Source of the DNA: Methylotenera_A sp031417915
GTDB taxonomy: Bacteria; Pseudomonadota; Gammaproteobacteria; Burkholderiales; Methylophilaceae
Assembly: GCA_031417915.1 (NCBI GenBank)
Contig: JANOWN010000008.1
Coordinates: 1 to 64,000, forward strand
Reading direction: 5' to 3'
DNA length: 64,000 bases
The position numbers were made by a program, and so were the translations under genes. The notes under the pieces were generated by a model, which saw nothing but the letters and a program-made list of their open reading frames with translations, was not told the origin of the DNA and did not search any database. The stretch's first letter is position 1. Each line of letters begins with the position of its first letter. This document shows positions 24,485 through 33,689 of the stretch, piece by piece.

Positions 24485-25681
24485 ATGCAATATCAATTAC
24501 GCGTACTACGAGAAGGGCTTGTCCCTTACCAAGTTGAGTTAGATGCTAGCTCGATAGACGACGCGCGTAGCAAAGCAGAGCTGCAAGGCCTTACTGTATT
24601 AAAAGTTAAGCCGCAAGCGAGTGTTTTTGGCCTATCGAGATTAATGCAACAAAATCACGCATTCCCGCTCATGCTATTTTGCCAAGAGTTTCGAGTGCTG
24701 TTCGAGGCGGGGTTATCTGTCGTAGAAGTGCTGCAAACGTTGATAGATAAAGAAACCAACGCGGCCACCAAGCTTGTCTTGCAACAACTGTTGATTTCGG
24801 TGCAAGAAGGTAAAACCTTATCGCAAGCCATGTCACTGCACCCCAACGCCTTTCCTAGCTTGTTTGCGGCCACTATTAGCGCGGCTGAGACAACGGGCGA
24901 TTTAAACGAGGCTTTGATGCGCTACAACCAGTATCTCGAAAATGTAGATTTGCTTAAAAAGCGCATCATTAGTGCTACGGTTTATCCTGCAATTGTCGTC
25001 AGTTTTGGCTTGATTGTGTTGGTGTTTTTAATTGTGTATGTCATCCCTAAATTTAGCAAAATCTACGAAACACAAATCGCCAATGTCTCTACCAGCACCC
25101 AGTTTTTGTTGAGTTTAGGCAAGTTCTCACAGCAATATGGCGTTTACATTGCCTTGTGTTTTGGCGCCTTAGTAATCACTTTTATTACATTACTCACGCG
25201 CCCAGAAATACGCGCCAAGTTCTACGATGCCTTGTGGAAAATGCCATTTTTGGGCGATAAAGTACGCGTTTATCATTTGTCGCGCTTTTATCGCACATTT
25301 TCTATGTTGCTTAAAAGCGGCATCCCTGTAATGAATGGCCTAAATATGGTTGAAACCTTGCTAGGCGCTGGGTTGCAGGCTAATTTACAGCAAGCAAAAA
25401 AACACATTGCAGAAGGTCAGCATTTTTCGCATGCGCTGTTTAGCGCAGATTTAACCACACCCGTGGCCATGCGTTTATTCAATGTGGGCGAAAAAACGGG
25501 CACGCTGGATAACATGATGGAGCGTGCCGCTAGCTTTCACGAAGAACAAATGATGCGTTGGGTAGATCGCTTCACCAAAATATTCGAGCCGGCTTTAATG
25601 GCGCTGATTGGTATTTTAATTGGTGGTATTGTACTGATGATGTACATGCCAATATTTGAACTCGCCAGTGGTATTCAATAA
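24485..25681 (+). CDS. gspF: type II secretion inner-membrane protein GspF (cluster 1)
   Basis: 398-residue polytopic platform protein of the GspF/PilC family. Two homologous cytoplasmic four-helix domains (around 70-190 and 270-390) each end in a TM segment. Conserved signatures are FCQEFRVLFEAGLSVVEVLQTL, LSRFYRTFSMLLKSGIPV and VGEKTGTLDNMMERAASFHEEQ. It anchors the assembly ATPase. Ends overlapping gspE (TAATG). Confidence 0.93.
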   Translation: MQYQLRVLREGLVPYQVELDASSIDDARSKAELQGLTVLKVKPQASVFGLSRLMQQNHAFPLMLFCQEFRVLFEAGLSVVEVLQTLIDKETNAATKLVLQQLLISVQEGKTLSQAMSLHPNAFPSLFAATISAAETTGDLNEALMRYNQYLENVDLLKKRIISATVYPAIVVSFGLIVLVFLIVYVIPKFSKIYETQIANVSTSTQFLLSLGKFSQQYGVYIALCFGALVITFITLLTRPEIRAKFYDALWKMPFLGDKVRVYHLSRFYRTFSMLLKSGIPVMNGLNMVETLLGAGLQANLQQAKKHIAEGQHFSHALFSADLTTPVAMRLFNVGEKTGTLDNMMERAASFHEEQMMRWVDRFTKIFEPALMALIGILIGGIVLMMYMPIFELASGIQ

Positions 25682-27327
25682 TGACAAATTTTAATGAAAC
25701 TCTGTTGCAAGCCGCCAAAACCGCCAAACTTAGCAATCAGCGCGCGATTGAGGTGTTAGAAGAAACTTCACAATTATCACCCGCAGATTTTACGCAAGAA
25801 CTTGCGCAAAACTTTGCTTATCCATCTATTACCTTGGCGCAAATGTTGGCTTTGCAGCCTGCGTTTGAGCGTATTTTATACTCAGAAAGCTTGCAACGCG
25901 AGTGCGTATTATTGCGTGACAATAATGAAGCCATTTTTGTGTTTGCCGATGTTTTCAATCAAGGTCTGCCATCGTGGGCTGCAGAGCGCATAGGTGGCGC
26001 ATTTACGACACACTTGGCGCATCGTGCAGATATTGCCGCTTATCTCGCAAAACATGAAGACGAAACGCGCACCGTACAAACAGCCATTGGTCATGTAACA
26101 AGCGCTGGCAATGATGCTGACGCCAACGAAGAGCTTTCGTTGAACATGATTGAGGGCGATGCGAGCCCTGTCATCAAGCTGGTGCGCTCAACCTTATACG
26201 ACGCACTTAAAGCTGAGGCCAGCGATATACACTTAGAAACCGCGCCTGATGGGTTGGTGATTAAATATCGGCTCGATGGCGTGTTAAGCCAAGTGGGCGC
26301 AATTAGCGAGCCGCAATTGGCTGAGCAGGTAGTTTCGCGTATTAAAGTGATTTCTGAATTGGATATTACTGAGCAACGCGTGCCGCAAGATGGAAGATTC
26401 CGTGCGGTGTATCGTGGGCGTGATGTCGATTTTAGGGTGTCTATCATGCCCAGCATTCATGGTGAGGATGTGGTGATTCGCGTGCTAGATAAGCAAACAC
26501 TAGCGGATAAAGCCAATGGCTTACGTCTCGATGTGTTAGGGTTTGACGCAAATACCATGCAGATGATGCGCGAGCAATTTGCCATGCCCTACGGCATGGT
26601 GCTGGTGACAGGACCAACTGGCAGCGGCAAAACCACTACACTTTATGCGGCGATTAGCGAAATTAACCGTGGTGACGACAAAATTATTACCATCGAAGAC
26701 CCAGTGGAATATCAGCTTGCAGGCGTGTTGCAAATCCCCGTGAATGAGAAAAAAGGTCTTACTTTTGCGCGCGGACTTCGTTCTATTTTGCGTCACGATC
26801 CTGATCGTATTATGGTGGGCGAAATCCGTGATGCAGAAACTGCGCAAATCGCTGTGCAATCTGCGCTTACTGGGCATTTGGTGTTTACCACCGTGCATGC
26901 TAATAACGCGTTTGATGTGATAGGCCGCTTTTTAAATATGGGTGTAGATCCCTATAGTTTTGTTTCTGCACTTAATATCGTGGTTGCTCAACGGCTAGTG
27001 CGCACTGTCTGCCTGCAGTGTGCCGAATCTGTTGACGCACCCGAACATTTGAAGCATTTGCCCATTCCAAAACATGCCACACTTAAGCGCGGCAAAGGTT
27101 GTGGTGTATGCCGTGGTACGGGCTACAAAGGCCGGCGCGCCATAGCCGAGATTTTATTGTTGGATGATGAGTTGCGCGAATTAATCGCCAATCGCGCTTC
27201 TATTAGGCAAATTAAAGAGCTTGCGGCGCAAAAAGGCACGCGGTTTTTACATCACGTAGCATTAGAAGTTGCTTATGCGGGCACAACGACTTTAGAGGAG
27301 GTGCAACGTGTGGCTCCCTTGGTCTAA
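25681..27327 (+). CDS. gspE: type II secretion ATPase GspE (cluster 1)
   Basis: 548-residue hexameric assembly ATPase. The N-terminal domain includes a segment resembling the N1E/MshEN module. Walker A GPTGSGKTT is near 312, the Asp box IIEDPVEYQL follows, then Walker B (MVGEIRDAETA) and the His box (TGHLVFTTVHANNA). A CxxC...CxxC zinc subdomain (CLQCAES ... GCGVCRGTGY) lies near 445-480. Overlaps the next gene by 20 nt. Confidence 0.94.
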   Translation: MTNFNETLLQAAKTAKLSNQRAIEVLEETSQLSPADFTQELAQNFAYPSITLAQMLALQPAFERILYSESLQRECVLLRDNNEAIFVFADVFNQGLPSWAAERIGGAFTTHLAHRADIAAYLAKHEDETRTVQTAIGHVTSAGNDADANEELSLNMIEGDASPVIKLVRSTLYDALKAEASDIHLETAPDGLVIKYRLDGVLSQVGAISEPQLAEQVVSRIKVISELDITEQRVPQDGRFRAVYRGRDVDFRVSIMPSIHGEDVVIRVLDKQTLADKANGLRLDVLGFDANTMQMMREQFAMPYGMVLVTGPTGSGKTTTLYAAISEINRGDDKIITIEDPVEYQLAGVLQIPVNEKKGLTFARGLRSILRHDPDRIMVGEIRDAETAQIAVQSALTGHLVFTTVHANNAFDVIGRFLNMGVDPYSFVSALNIVVAQRLVRTVCLQCAESVDAPEHLKHLPIPKHATLKRGKGCGVCRGTGYKGRRAIAEILLLDDELRELIANRASIRQIKELAAQKGTRFLHHVALEVAYAGTTTLEEVQRVAPLV

Positions 27328-28612
27328 AACTAGCACACTCGCTTTAAGTAACACTGGCATTGCGCTAAGCATACGTGGCGAAAAGCCCCAATTGATTACT
27401 GATGCGACTTTTGAGTGGAAAGATGCAAATCAATTAGCCGAAATATTGGCACAAAGTAAAAGTGTACTTAAAAACCAACAGGTTAACTTTGTTTTATCGA
27501 ACACATTTGTGCGCTATTTAGTGATGCCTTGGCAAGATGGTGTGTTGACACAGGCCGATTGGCAAGCGATTGCGCAGCATGAATTTCGCAAGCAGTTTGG
27601 CGCAACCGCAAACGATTGGTTGGTTCGCGTGAGCTTAGGCAAGCATGGCCAAACAGTGCTGGCAGCCGCTATAGATAACAAACTTTATGCACAATTACAG
27701 ACAAGTGCGGAGCAGCTTGGGTTTAATGTCCGCGTGGTTGAGCCCTTGCTGATGCGTGTATTGAATCAAAATAAGTTAAATAATTGGGTGCTGATTGCCG
27801 AGCCACAGCGCTTGTTGTTATGCCAAACGCACGATGATGAGTGGCAGCAAGTAGTAGTAGATTCGCCGCCTGCAGGGCAGGAGTTTCAACATGCTGAACA
27901 GTTGATTCAGCGCAGTTTATTGCAGTTAGAAGCAAGCGCGCAGCCGAGTAAAATTGGCAGTTTTGTCTCGAAAGCTTTAAGTAAAACTTGGCAAGATAAT
28001 ATTGGCAGTCGCCAAAAGTTGATGATACCACTATCTGGCGCACAGCCGCATGCAGTCTGGATGGCGGGTTTTTCTGCGCAGAATAAAGCGCAAAAAATAC
28101 AGCTAGATTTTGCAGGTAAAACGGAAACTAAAACCAAACTGGGGGATTTAATTTTATTGCTTGGCGCACTGTCGTTGGCGGCTTTTTTATGGATAAGTTA
28201 TCAGCAAACACAAGCTAAAATTAATGTGCTGCAACAAACTGAGATTGGCGCTGAAAACCTCTCTAGTACTAAGGTTGACCCAGCCGTGCAAGAGCAATTA
28301 AAGCTATCACAACAAGCGCAGCAACAATTAAACCTGCCTTGGATGCCAATGCTAGCGGCTTTGGAAATGGTGAAAAAAACTAACCCCAATATTCAGTTAC
28401 TGAATATAAGTCCCAATAAAAATCGTGCAGAAATTAAGTTGAGTGGTGAAGCGGCGACTTTTGCCGACATTACGCATTTGATTGATGATTTGCGTACGAA
28501 CGCCGCGTTTAGCGATGCGGTGCTGGTCAGCCAGCATTTAGAACAAGATACAGATAGACCAAAATCTCAAATTATTTATGTGTTTGAAATTAACGTCAGG
28601 TGGCGCGTATGA
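27308..28612 (+). CDS. fused PilM-like/PilN-like assembly protein (cluster 1)
   Basis: 434-residue protein that combines two parts. Residues about 1-250 resemble an actin-like PilM/GspL cytoplasmic domain (FVRYLVMPWQDGVLTQADW, VVEPLLMRVLNQNK). A TM helix lies near 280 (LILLLGALSLAAFLWISY), and a PilN/GspL-like periplasmic ferredoxin-like domain extends to the end. Start is GTG 27308, inside the gspE end. In the paralogous cluster at 62430-63802 the same two parts are separate genes, supporting this domain reading. Likely inner-membrane link between the ATPase and the periplasmic apparatus. Confidence 0.78.
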   Translation: MWLPWSKTSTLALSNTGIALSIRGEKPQLITDATFEWKDANQLAEILAQSKSVLKNQQVNFVLSNTFVRYLVMPWQDGVLTQADWQAIAQHEFRKQFGATANDWLVRVSLGKHGQTVLAAAIDNKLYAQLQTSAEQLGFNVRVVEPLLMRVLNQNKLNNWVLIAEPQRLLLCQTHDDEWQQVVVDSPPAGQEFQHAEQLIQRSLLQLEASAQPSKIGSFVSKALSKTWQDNIGSRQKLMIPLSGAQPHAVWMAGFSAQNKAQKIQLDFAGKTETKTKLGDLILLLGALSLAAFLWISYQQTQAKINVLQQTEIGAENLSSTKVDPAVQEQLKLSQQAQQQLNLPWMPMLAALEMVKKTNPNIQLLNISPNKNRAEIKLSGEAATFADITHLIDDLRTNAAFSDAVLVSQHLEQDTDRPKSQIIYVFEINVRWRV

Positions 28613-29142
28613 GCAATTTATTAGCCGCGCAAATGAAATGGCAAGTTTATCGCTTTGCAGAGCGTTTGAGCTTTATGGCCAAGCTGGCGCTCGTTTTGTT
28701 AGTAGCGGTTTTGCTAAGCTATGTGTGGGCGTCTCGGCCGTTGCAATCAAATTTGGCACATTTAATCGCAATGCAAAAAAGTGGCGCGCAATTAGCCGTT
28801 GCGCCACCAGCGAATGCAAGTGCTTATTTTGCGCAATTTCCAAAAGTAGCTACGCGTGCGGCAAAAATTAATGCTTTGATTGACATCGCCAAACAACAAA
28901 ACATACTGCTGGATGAGGTAACGTATAAATCAGATACCGACAGTAATCAGCTACTGAATCGTTATCAAGTGGCGTTTAGCGTGTTTGTGCCTTATTCAGA
29001 AGTGCACCATTTTTTAAGTAGTGTATTGGTAGAAATGCCATATGTGGCGGTTGATAGCTTGAATATCAGCCGTGAAAATGTGTTGGATGAAGTGGTAGAA
29101 GCGCGCGTACAACTGACATTTTATTTCGCGAATACGAGATGA
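28609..29142 (+). CDS. PilO/GspM-like inner-membrane protein (cluster 1)
   Basis: 177-residue bitopic protein: short cytoplasmic N-terminus, TM helix near residues 22-42 (AKLALVLLVAVLLSYVWASR), then a periplasmic ferredoxin-like domain (NRYQVAFSVFVPYSEVHHFLSSVLVEMPYVAVDSL). The layout matches PilO or GspM. Coupled by ATGA overlaps with both neighbours. The partial gene at 63805 looks like its counterpart in cluster 2. Confidence 0.72.
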   Translation: MSNLLAAQMKWQVYRFAERLSFMAKLALVLLVAVLLSYVWASRPLQSNLAHLIAMQKSGAQLAVAPPANASAYFAQFPKVATRAAKINALIDIAKQQNILLDEVTYKSDTDSNQLLNRYQVAFSVFVPYSEVHHFLSSVLVEMPYVAVDSLNISRENVLDEVVEARVQLTFYFANTR

Positions 29143-29633
29143 CTAGAAAAAATATTCTATTATTAAGTGCTCTGTTGGTGACGCTGTGGCTCACCTGGCG
29201 TATGCACGAGCAAGAGCAGGCTGTTGCGCTTGCAGCGCCAACGCGTGAGTTGCCAGCTAATGCCGCACCCAATATGGCATCGCAGCCTGAGCAATTAGTT
29301 TTAAGCACTAGAGAAATTGCGCCTAGCCAAGTGAATTTATTTGATGTGCCTGCGGTACCCGTGCAAGCGCCTAGCAAGCAGGCTGTATATAAAGCCCCAC
29401 CGCCCATGGCGCCGCCTTTGCCGTTCAAGTATCTAGGCCGCATGCAGGTAGGTTCTGGCAATGGTGTGATGTTGAATGTGCAAGGCGAAGTGACGCCGAT
29501 TCAGCAAGGAGACACGTTACTTGGTCAATATCAAGTGCAGTCGATTACCGAGACTGGCACAAGCTTGCAAATACAATTTTTGTATTTACCGCTTAATCAA
29601 ATTCAAACTTTAAATGCTCAAATTACTCATTAG
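29139..29633 (+). CDS. PilP/GspC-like periplasmic linker protein (cluster 1)
   Basis: 164-residue protein with an N-terminal TM or signal helix (NILLLSALLVTLWLTW), a proline/alanine-rich spacer, and a small C-terminal beta domain (PFKYLGRMQVGSGNGVMLNVQGEVTPIQQGDTLLGQYQVQSI) resembling the PilP/GspC homology region that binds the secretin N0 domain. The family call is by architecture and position immediately before the secretin. Confidence 0.65.
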   Translation: MTRKNILLLSALLVTLWLTWRMHEQEQAVALAAPTRELPANAAPNMASQPEQLVLSTREIAPSQVNLFDVPAVPVQAPSKQAVYKAPPPMAPPLPFKYLGRMQVGSGNGVMLNVQGEVTPIQQGDTLLGQYQVQSITETGTSLQIQFLYLPLNQIQTLNAQITH

Positions 29634-29642
29634 GAATCCATC

Positions 29643-31568
29643 ATGAATCATTCAATCATGAATAAAAAAGGCCTACAAACACTAGGCTTTTACTTGCTTG
29701 TATTGCCGCTGGTGGCTTGTCAAGCGCTTGCCCCCAAGCTGAAGCCAGATGAGCACGTGGATAGTCGCTTGCAAAACCCGACACACGCACAACAAGTGCC
29801 AGACAAAATGGTGAATATTAGCGAGCGCGATAAGACAATTTATACGTTTTTGGCAAACGCAGATTTAGCTTGGCAACGTGAAGATTACGATGAAGTTATG
29901 CGCCTTTACCAAGCTTTGGCAGAGTACGACCCCGACAATTTGCGTGCAAGTGAAGGCTTGAAGCAGGTTGAAATTGCTAAACAGCACGATGGCATCATTG
30001 CCGAAGCTGAAAGCCTGATGAATACAGACGAGGCCAGTGATGAACTGGCGTTGGCTAAATTGCGCTTAGTGCTTTTAGAAAACCCACAGCATAAAAAAGC
30101 ATTGCCGCTATACAATCAATTGCTGGCTAAGCAAGCAGACCTTAACAAGTCAAAACTCGTTAAAAAGCTAGTATTCAATCAACCAGTCACCATGGAATTT
30201 AGAGATGCGAATTTGAAAATGATTTTTGAATCGCTTTCAAGAACCACCAAAATTAATTTTATTATCGATAAAGACGTGCCAAGCGATCAAAAAGCAACTA
30301 TTTTTGTAAAAGCCGTACCGTTTAATGATGCACTCGATTTATTGTTACAAACCAATCAGTTAGATAAAAAAGTATTGAGCGACAATTCGGTCATTATTTA
30401 TGTAAACGATATTTTGCATCAGCGCGATTACAAAGAATTAAGTGTGCGCAGTTTTATTTTAGATTATGCCGATGCCAAACAAATGAGTACTATTTTGCGC
30501 ACCATGCTGAATATCCGCAGCATGGAAGTGGATGCAAGGTTAAACACTTTATTGATTAAAGAATCGCCTGAAATTTTGGCCTTGGCTGAAAAAATAATTT
30601 ACGCGCAAGATAAACCAGACCCAGAAGTGATGCTAGAACTGCAAGTCATGGAAGTAAAGCGTAGTTATTTACAAAATTTAGGTGTTGTGCCACCTACTGG
30701 GGTGAGTGTGCCAGTTCCCCTTAGTGGCGTACTCACAGTAAAAGATTTGCGCGATGTCACAGGTAATTCGCTGGTGGTGAATGGCATACCAGGCTTGGTG
30801 TTTAATGCAACTGATGGAGATGTTAATTTACTGGCAAATCCTAGGATTCGCGTTAAAAACAAAGAAACCGCGAGAATACATATTGGCGAAAAAGTGCCGG
30901 TGTTTACAGCAAATGTGGCTTCTACAGGCGTCACTTCGCAAACCGTACAATATATTGACGCGGGTTTAAAATTAGAAGTTGAGCCAACCATTAGCGCTGC
31001 TGACGATGTCACCATTAAAATCAACCTGAATGTAGGTTCAATTGGCGACAAAGTTGTAGCGACTGCAGGAGATAGCCAAAGTATAGCGTTTAGGGTTGGT
31101 ACTAGGCTTGCCTCGACACAGTTACGCTTGCACGATGGCGAAACACAAATTTTAGCGGGCTTAATTGACGATCAGGATAGAAAAAACATCAGCGGATTGC
31201 CCGGGTTGTCTAAGATTCCATTGTTAGGAAAATTATTTTCTAATCAAACGGATGACAAAGTTAAAACTGAAATTGTGTTATCGATTACGCCGCATATTAT
31301 TCGCCAACGCACACCGCAGCAAGCGCACGAGGCCGATATATGGACAGGTTCAGAGGGTCAGGCTGGTAAACATTCGCCATCACCAGCTTTTGCCAATGGC
31401 GCATCGCCGTTTATTGTGCCTAAACCACCTACAGCAGCCACGCCTGTTACTAAGCAAGAGGCGCCAAAAAATATTAATCTGCCTTTACCCGCAGGGTTTT
31501 CCCTCGGTGGTGGTTTAAATTCGGAACAAAAAATTGAGTCGAGCCCGATGACGGAAACGAAAGAGTAA
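29643..31568 (+). CDS. gspD: type II secretion secretin GspD-like lipoprotein (cluster 1)
   Basis: 641-residue outer-membrane secretin. The lipobox LVACQAL (Cys near 27) lets it reach the outer membrane. A TPR-like helical region (about 55-160) precedes the N0 domain (VTMEFRDANLKMIFESLSRTTKINFIIDKDV) and N1 (KELSVRSFILDYADAKQMSTIL). The secretin core includes VPVFTANVASTG, VEPTISAADDVTIKINLNVGS and the LIDDQDRKNISGLPGLSKIPLLGKLF block. The Pro/Ala-rich C-terminus is disordered-looking. The short TPR-plus-N0/N1 layout resembles atypical and MSHA-like secretins more than classical GspD. Confidence 0.9.
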   Translation: MNHSIMNKKGLQTLGFYLLVLPLVACQALAPKLKPDEHVDSRLQNPTHAQQVPDKMVNISERDKTIYTFLANADLAWQREDYDEVMRLYQALAEYDPDNLRASEGLKQVEIAKQHDGIIAEAESLMNTDEASDELALAKLRLVLLENPQHKKALPLYNQLLAKQADLNKSKLVKKLVFNQPVTMEFRDANLKMIFESLSRTTKINFIIDKDVPSDQKATIFVKAVPFNDALDLLLQTNQLDKKVLSDNSVIIYVNDILHQRDYKELSVRSFILDYADAKQMSTILRTMLNIRSMEVDARLNTLLIKESPEILALAEKIIYAQDKPDPEVMLELQVMEVKRSYLQNLGVVPPTGVSVPVPLSGVLTVKDLRDVTGNSLVVNGIPGLVFNATDGDVNLLANPRIRVKNKETARIHIGEKVPVFTANVASTGVTSQTVQYIDAGLKLEVEPTISAADDVTIKINLNVGSIGDKVVATAGDSQSIAFRVGTRLASTQLRLHDGETQILAGLIDDQDRKNISGLPGLSKIPLLGKLFSNQTDDKVKTEIVLSITPHIIRQRTPQQAHEADIWTGSEGQAGKHSPSPAFANGASPFIVPKPPTAATPVTKQEAPKNINLPLPAGFSLGGGLNSEQKIESSPMTETKE

Positions 31569-31579
31569 GCCTTGCTTTT

Positions 31580-32080
31580 ATGCAGTTTACCAATAAAAAA
31601 ATAAAGGGCTTTTCGTATGTCGAGATGGTGTTTGCCGTCGCCATGCTAGCCTTGCTGGCTGCGGTTGCTACGCCATATCTAGAGAAAAATATTCAGCGTA
31701 AAAAAGAGCTGGAGTTTAGACAAAATTTGCGTCAAATACGCACAGCAATTGACGAATATAAAGAAGCAGCCGACCAAGGGAAAATTAAAAAATCGATTGG
31801 TGACAGCGGCTATCCACATCGCTTGGAAGATTTGGTGAATGGCGTGGATGACGTTACCGACCCGCAAAAGAAAAAATTACGTTTTTTAAGGCGCGTTCCG
31901 GCTGATCCGATGTATCCAAAAAGTTTACAGGCGGATAAAAATATTAACCCAGAAGATACTTGGGGTAAGCGCAGTTACGATAGTGACGCAGATAACCCGC
32001 GTGAGGGCAGCGATGTATATGATGTTTACTCGCTTAGCGCCGATGTTGGTATGAATGGAATTGCGTATGGACAGTGGTAA
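31580..32080 (+). CDS. type II secretion pseudopilin-like protein (cluster 1)
   Basis: 166-residue prepilin-type protein. Cleavage-type motif KIKG|FSYVEMVFAVAMLALLAAVATPY with the conserved Glu5, then a helix (KELEFRQNLRQIRTAIDEYKEAAD) and a variable C-terminal domain with YDVYSLSADVGMNGIAYGQW. Probably a GspG/GspH-like minor or major pseudopilin. Overlaps the next pseudopilin gene by 26 nt. Confidence 0.82.
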   Translation: MQFTNKKIKGFSYVEMVFAVAMLALLAAVATPYLEKNIQRKKELEFRQNLRQIRTAIDEYKEAADQGKIKKSIGDSGYPHRLEDLVNGVDDVTDPQKKKLRFLRRVPADPMYPKSLQADKNINPEDTWGKRSYDSDADNPREGSDVYDVYSLSADVGMNGIAYGQW

Positions 32081-32474
32081 AAAAATCAATGGTAAAAAAT
32101 TAGTTAAGGCGCGCAAAGGGTTCACTTTTATTGAGCTAATGGTGGTGATGGCGATTGTTGCGACTATTGTTGCCATCGTCACGCCGCGCTATTTTCAAGG
32201 TTTGGAGCGCGCTAAAGAAACCGCACTTAAGCAGAATCTAAAAGAAATGCGCGAGGCCATAGATCATTATCACGTCGATAAAGGCGAATATCCTGCTAAT
32301 TTACAAACGCTAGTGTTAGAGCGGTATTTGCGCTTTATTCCAGAAGACCCTGTGACTGAAAAATTAGACACTTGGCAAATTATTATGCCGCCCGATCACA
32401 GCGCGCGCGTTTATGATATTGCCAGCGGTGCCGTCACCGTCGCCAGCGATGGCACCGCTTATAATACATGGTGA
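32055..32474 (+). CDS. type II secretion pseudopilin-like protein (cluster 1)
   Basis: 139-residue prepilin with a long basic leader ending in ARKG|FTFIELMVVMAIVATIVAIVTPRYF. The GspG-like C-terminal part contains EAIDHYHVDKGEYPANLQTLV and PEDPVTEKLDTW. Start ATG 32055 lies inside the previous gene; ATG 32067 is an alternative. Overlaps the next gene by 7 nt, indicating tight coupling. Confidence 0.83.
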   Translation: MELRMDSGKKINGKKLVKARKGFTFIELMVVMAIVATIVAIVTPRYFQGLERAKETALKQNLKEMREAIDHYHVDKGEYPANLQTLVLERYLRFIPEDPVTEKLDTWQIIMPPDHSARVYDIASGAVTVASDGTAYNTW

Positions 32475-33007
32475 AGTATCGCTTTCAGTCAGGTTTTGCC
32501 TATTTGGCGGTGCTGTTTTTGGTGGTCGCAATATCAATTAGCATGGGGATTGTCGCGCAAAATGAAGACACGTTGCTAAAGCGTGAAAAAGAACAAGATT
32601 GGTTGTTTATGGGCAAGCAATATCAAAGCGCCATCGCGAGTTACTATAATCATTCGCCCGATGGCATAAAAAAGTTGCCAAGTCAGGTGGAAGACTTGTT
32701 GCAAGACAAACGTTTTATTGCGCCAGTGCGCCATTTGCGCAAAATATATAGCGATCCATTAAATAATCAGCAAGCTTGGGTGTTAATTCTTAATCAAGAA
32801 AATCAAATCACGGGCGTTTATAGCCAATCGCAAGCGTCGATATTATCTACCAAAATTATTGCTGAATATTCAGATGGTTTAGCGGAGAAAGTGTCGAATT
32901 ATGCCGAAGTTAAGTTTGTTTTTAAGCCAGAAGAGGCGAACAAAGAAACAACAACGGGTGAGGATAAAGACAGCGCGTTTGCTGAAGGGATAGATACATT
33001 GCCTTAA
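32468..33007 (+). CDS. prepilin-like type II secretion protein (cluster 1)
   Basis: 179-residue protein with a prepilin-like N-terminus (QSG|FAYLAVLFLVVAISISMGI). It lacks Glu5 of ordinary pseudopilins, as in GspK-like or non-methylated minor pseudopilins. A charged helix (KREKEQDWLFMGKQYQSAIASYYNHSP) and a short globular region follow. Likely a tip or initiator pseudopilin. Last gene of cluster 1; the rpsP promoter follows. Confidence 0.7.
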   Translation: MVKYRFQSGFAYLAVLFLVVAISISMGIVAQNEDTLLKREKEQDWLFMGKQYQSAIASYYNHSPDGIKKLPSQVEDLLQDKRFIAPVRHLRKIYSDPLNNQQAWVLILNQENQITGVYSQSQASILSTKIIAEYSDGLAEKVSNYAEVKFVFKPEEANKETTTGEDKDSAFAEGIDTLP

Positions 33008-33019
33008 CGCTTAAATTGC

Positions 33020-33049
33020 TTGCCAACGTGCGCAAAAGTAACGTATAAT
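33020..33049 (+). promoter_or_regulatory. sigma-70 promoter of the rpsP operon
   Basis: TTGCCA (33020-33025), an 18-nt spacer and a perfect TATAAT (33044-33049), 39 nt before the rpsP start. Confidence 0.7.
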
Positions 33050-33087
33050 CCGCGCCTTTCTGTCAGAGTTTATTAGAGAACAAGATT

Positions 33088-33648
33088 ATGGTCGTTATTC
33101 GTTTATCACGTGGTGGCTCTAAAAAGAACCCATTTTACAACGTTGTAGTTGCTGATTCGCGCAATCGCCGCGATGGTCGCTTTATCGAGCGCGTGGGGTT
33201 TTATAACCCATCTGCCAAAGCAAATGTAGAAGGCCTACGCATTGATGATGCGCGCATTCAACATTGGACAGGCAATGGCGCACAAATGTCAGATACCGTA
33301 GCGCGTTTGTTTAAAATGCACGCAAAAGGCCCAGAGGCCGCAATCGCTGCAAAAGCAAAAGATGCTGCTAAAGCCGATGCGAAAAAAGCAACAATCGCCG
33401 CTGCCGAAGCTGAAAAAGTAAAAGCTGCCGCAGCTGCTGCCAAAGCTGAAGCCGATGCTAAAGCCGCCGCCGATGCTGAAAAAGCAGCAGAAGCTGCTAA
33501 AGCCGCCGAAGCAGAAGCCGCAGCAGTTGTTGAAGAAGCGCCAGCCGTAGAAGCTGAAGCGCCAGCAGAAGTAGCCGCTATGGAAGAAGTTGCAGCAGAA
33601 GTTGTTGCTGAAGCCCCAGCTGCGCCAGAAGCACCAGCCGCTGAATAA
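33088..33648 (+). CDS. rpsP: 30S ribosomal protein S16 with long Ala/Lys/Glu-rich tail
   Basis: Residues 1 to about 82 are a normal S16 (MVVIRLSRGGSKKNPFYNVV, DGRFIERVGFYNP, MSDTVARLFK). S16 is normally about 80-90 residues. Here a further 100 or so residues form a low-complexity tail: first Lys/Ala repeats (KAKDAAKADAKKA), then Glu/Ala/Pro-rich sequence (EEAPAVEAEAPAEVAA) ending in APEAPAAE. The tail is in frame, with no frameshift and an ordinary stop. First gene of the rpsP-rimM-trmD-rplS operon. Confidence 0.95.
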   Translation: MVVIRLSRGGSKKNPFYNVVVADSRNRRDGRFIERVGFYNPSAKANVEGLRIDDARIQHWTGNGAQMSDTVARLFKMHAKGPEAAIAAKAKDAAKADAKKATIAAAEAEKVKAAAAAAKAEADAKAAADAEKAAEAAKAAEAEAAAVVEEAPAVEAEAPAEVAAMEEVAAEVVAEAPAAPEAPAAE

Positions 33649-33689
33649 TTCAAACGCTGGACAATAGTAGTAAATCAGATTTAGTCATC

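Noticed and set aside
33258..33653. Ala/Ser-rich open frame antisense to rpsP
   Set aside because: Antisense image of the Ala-rich S16 tail (GCN codons read as Ser/Ala/Cys-type codons); not a gene.
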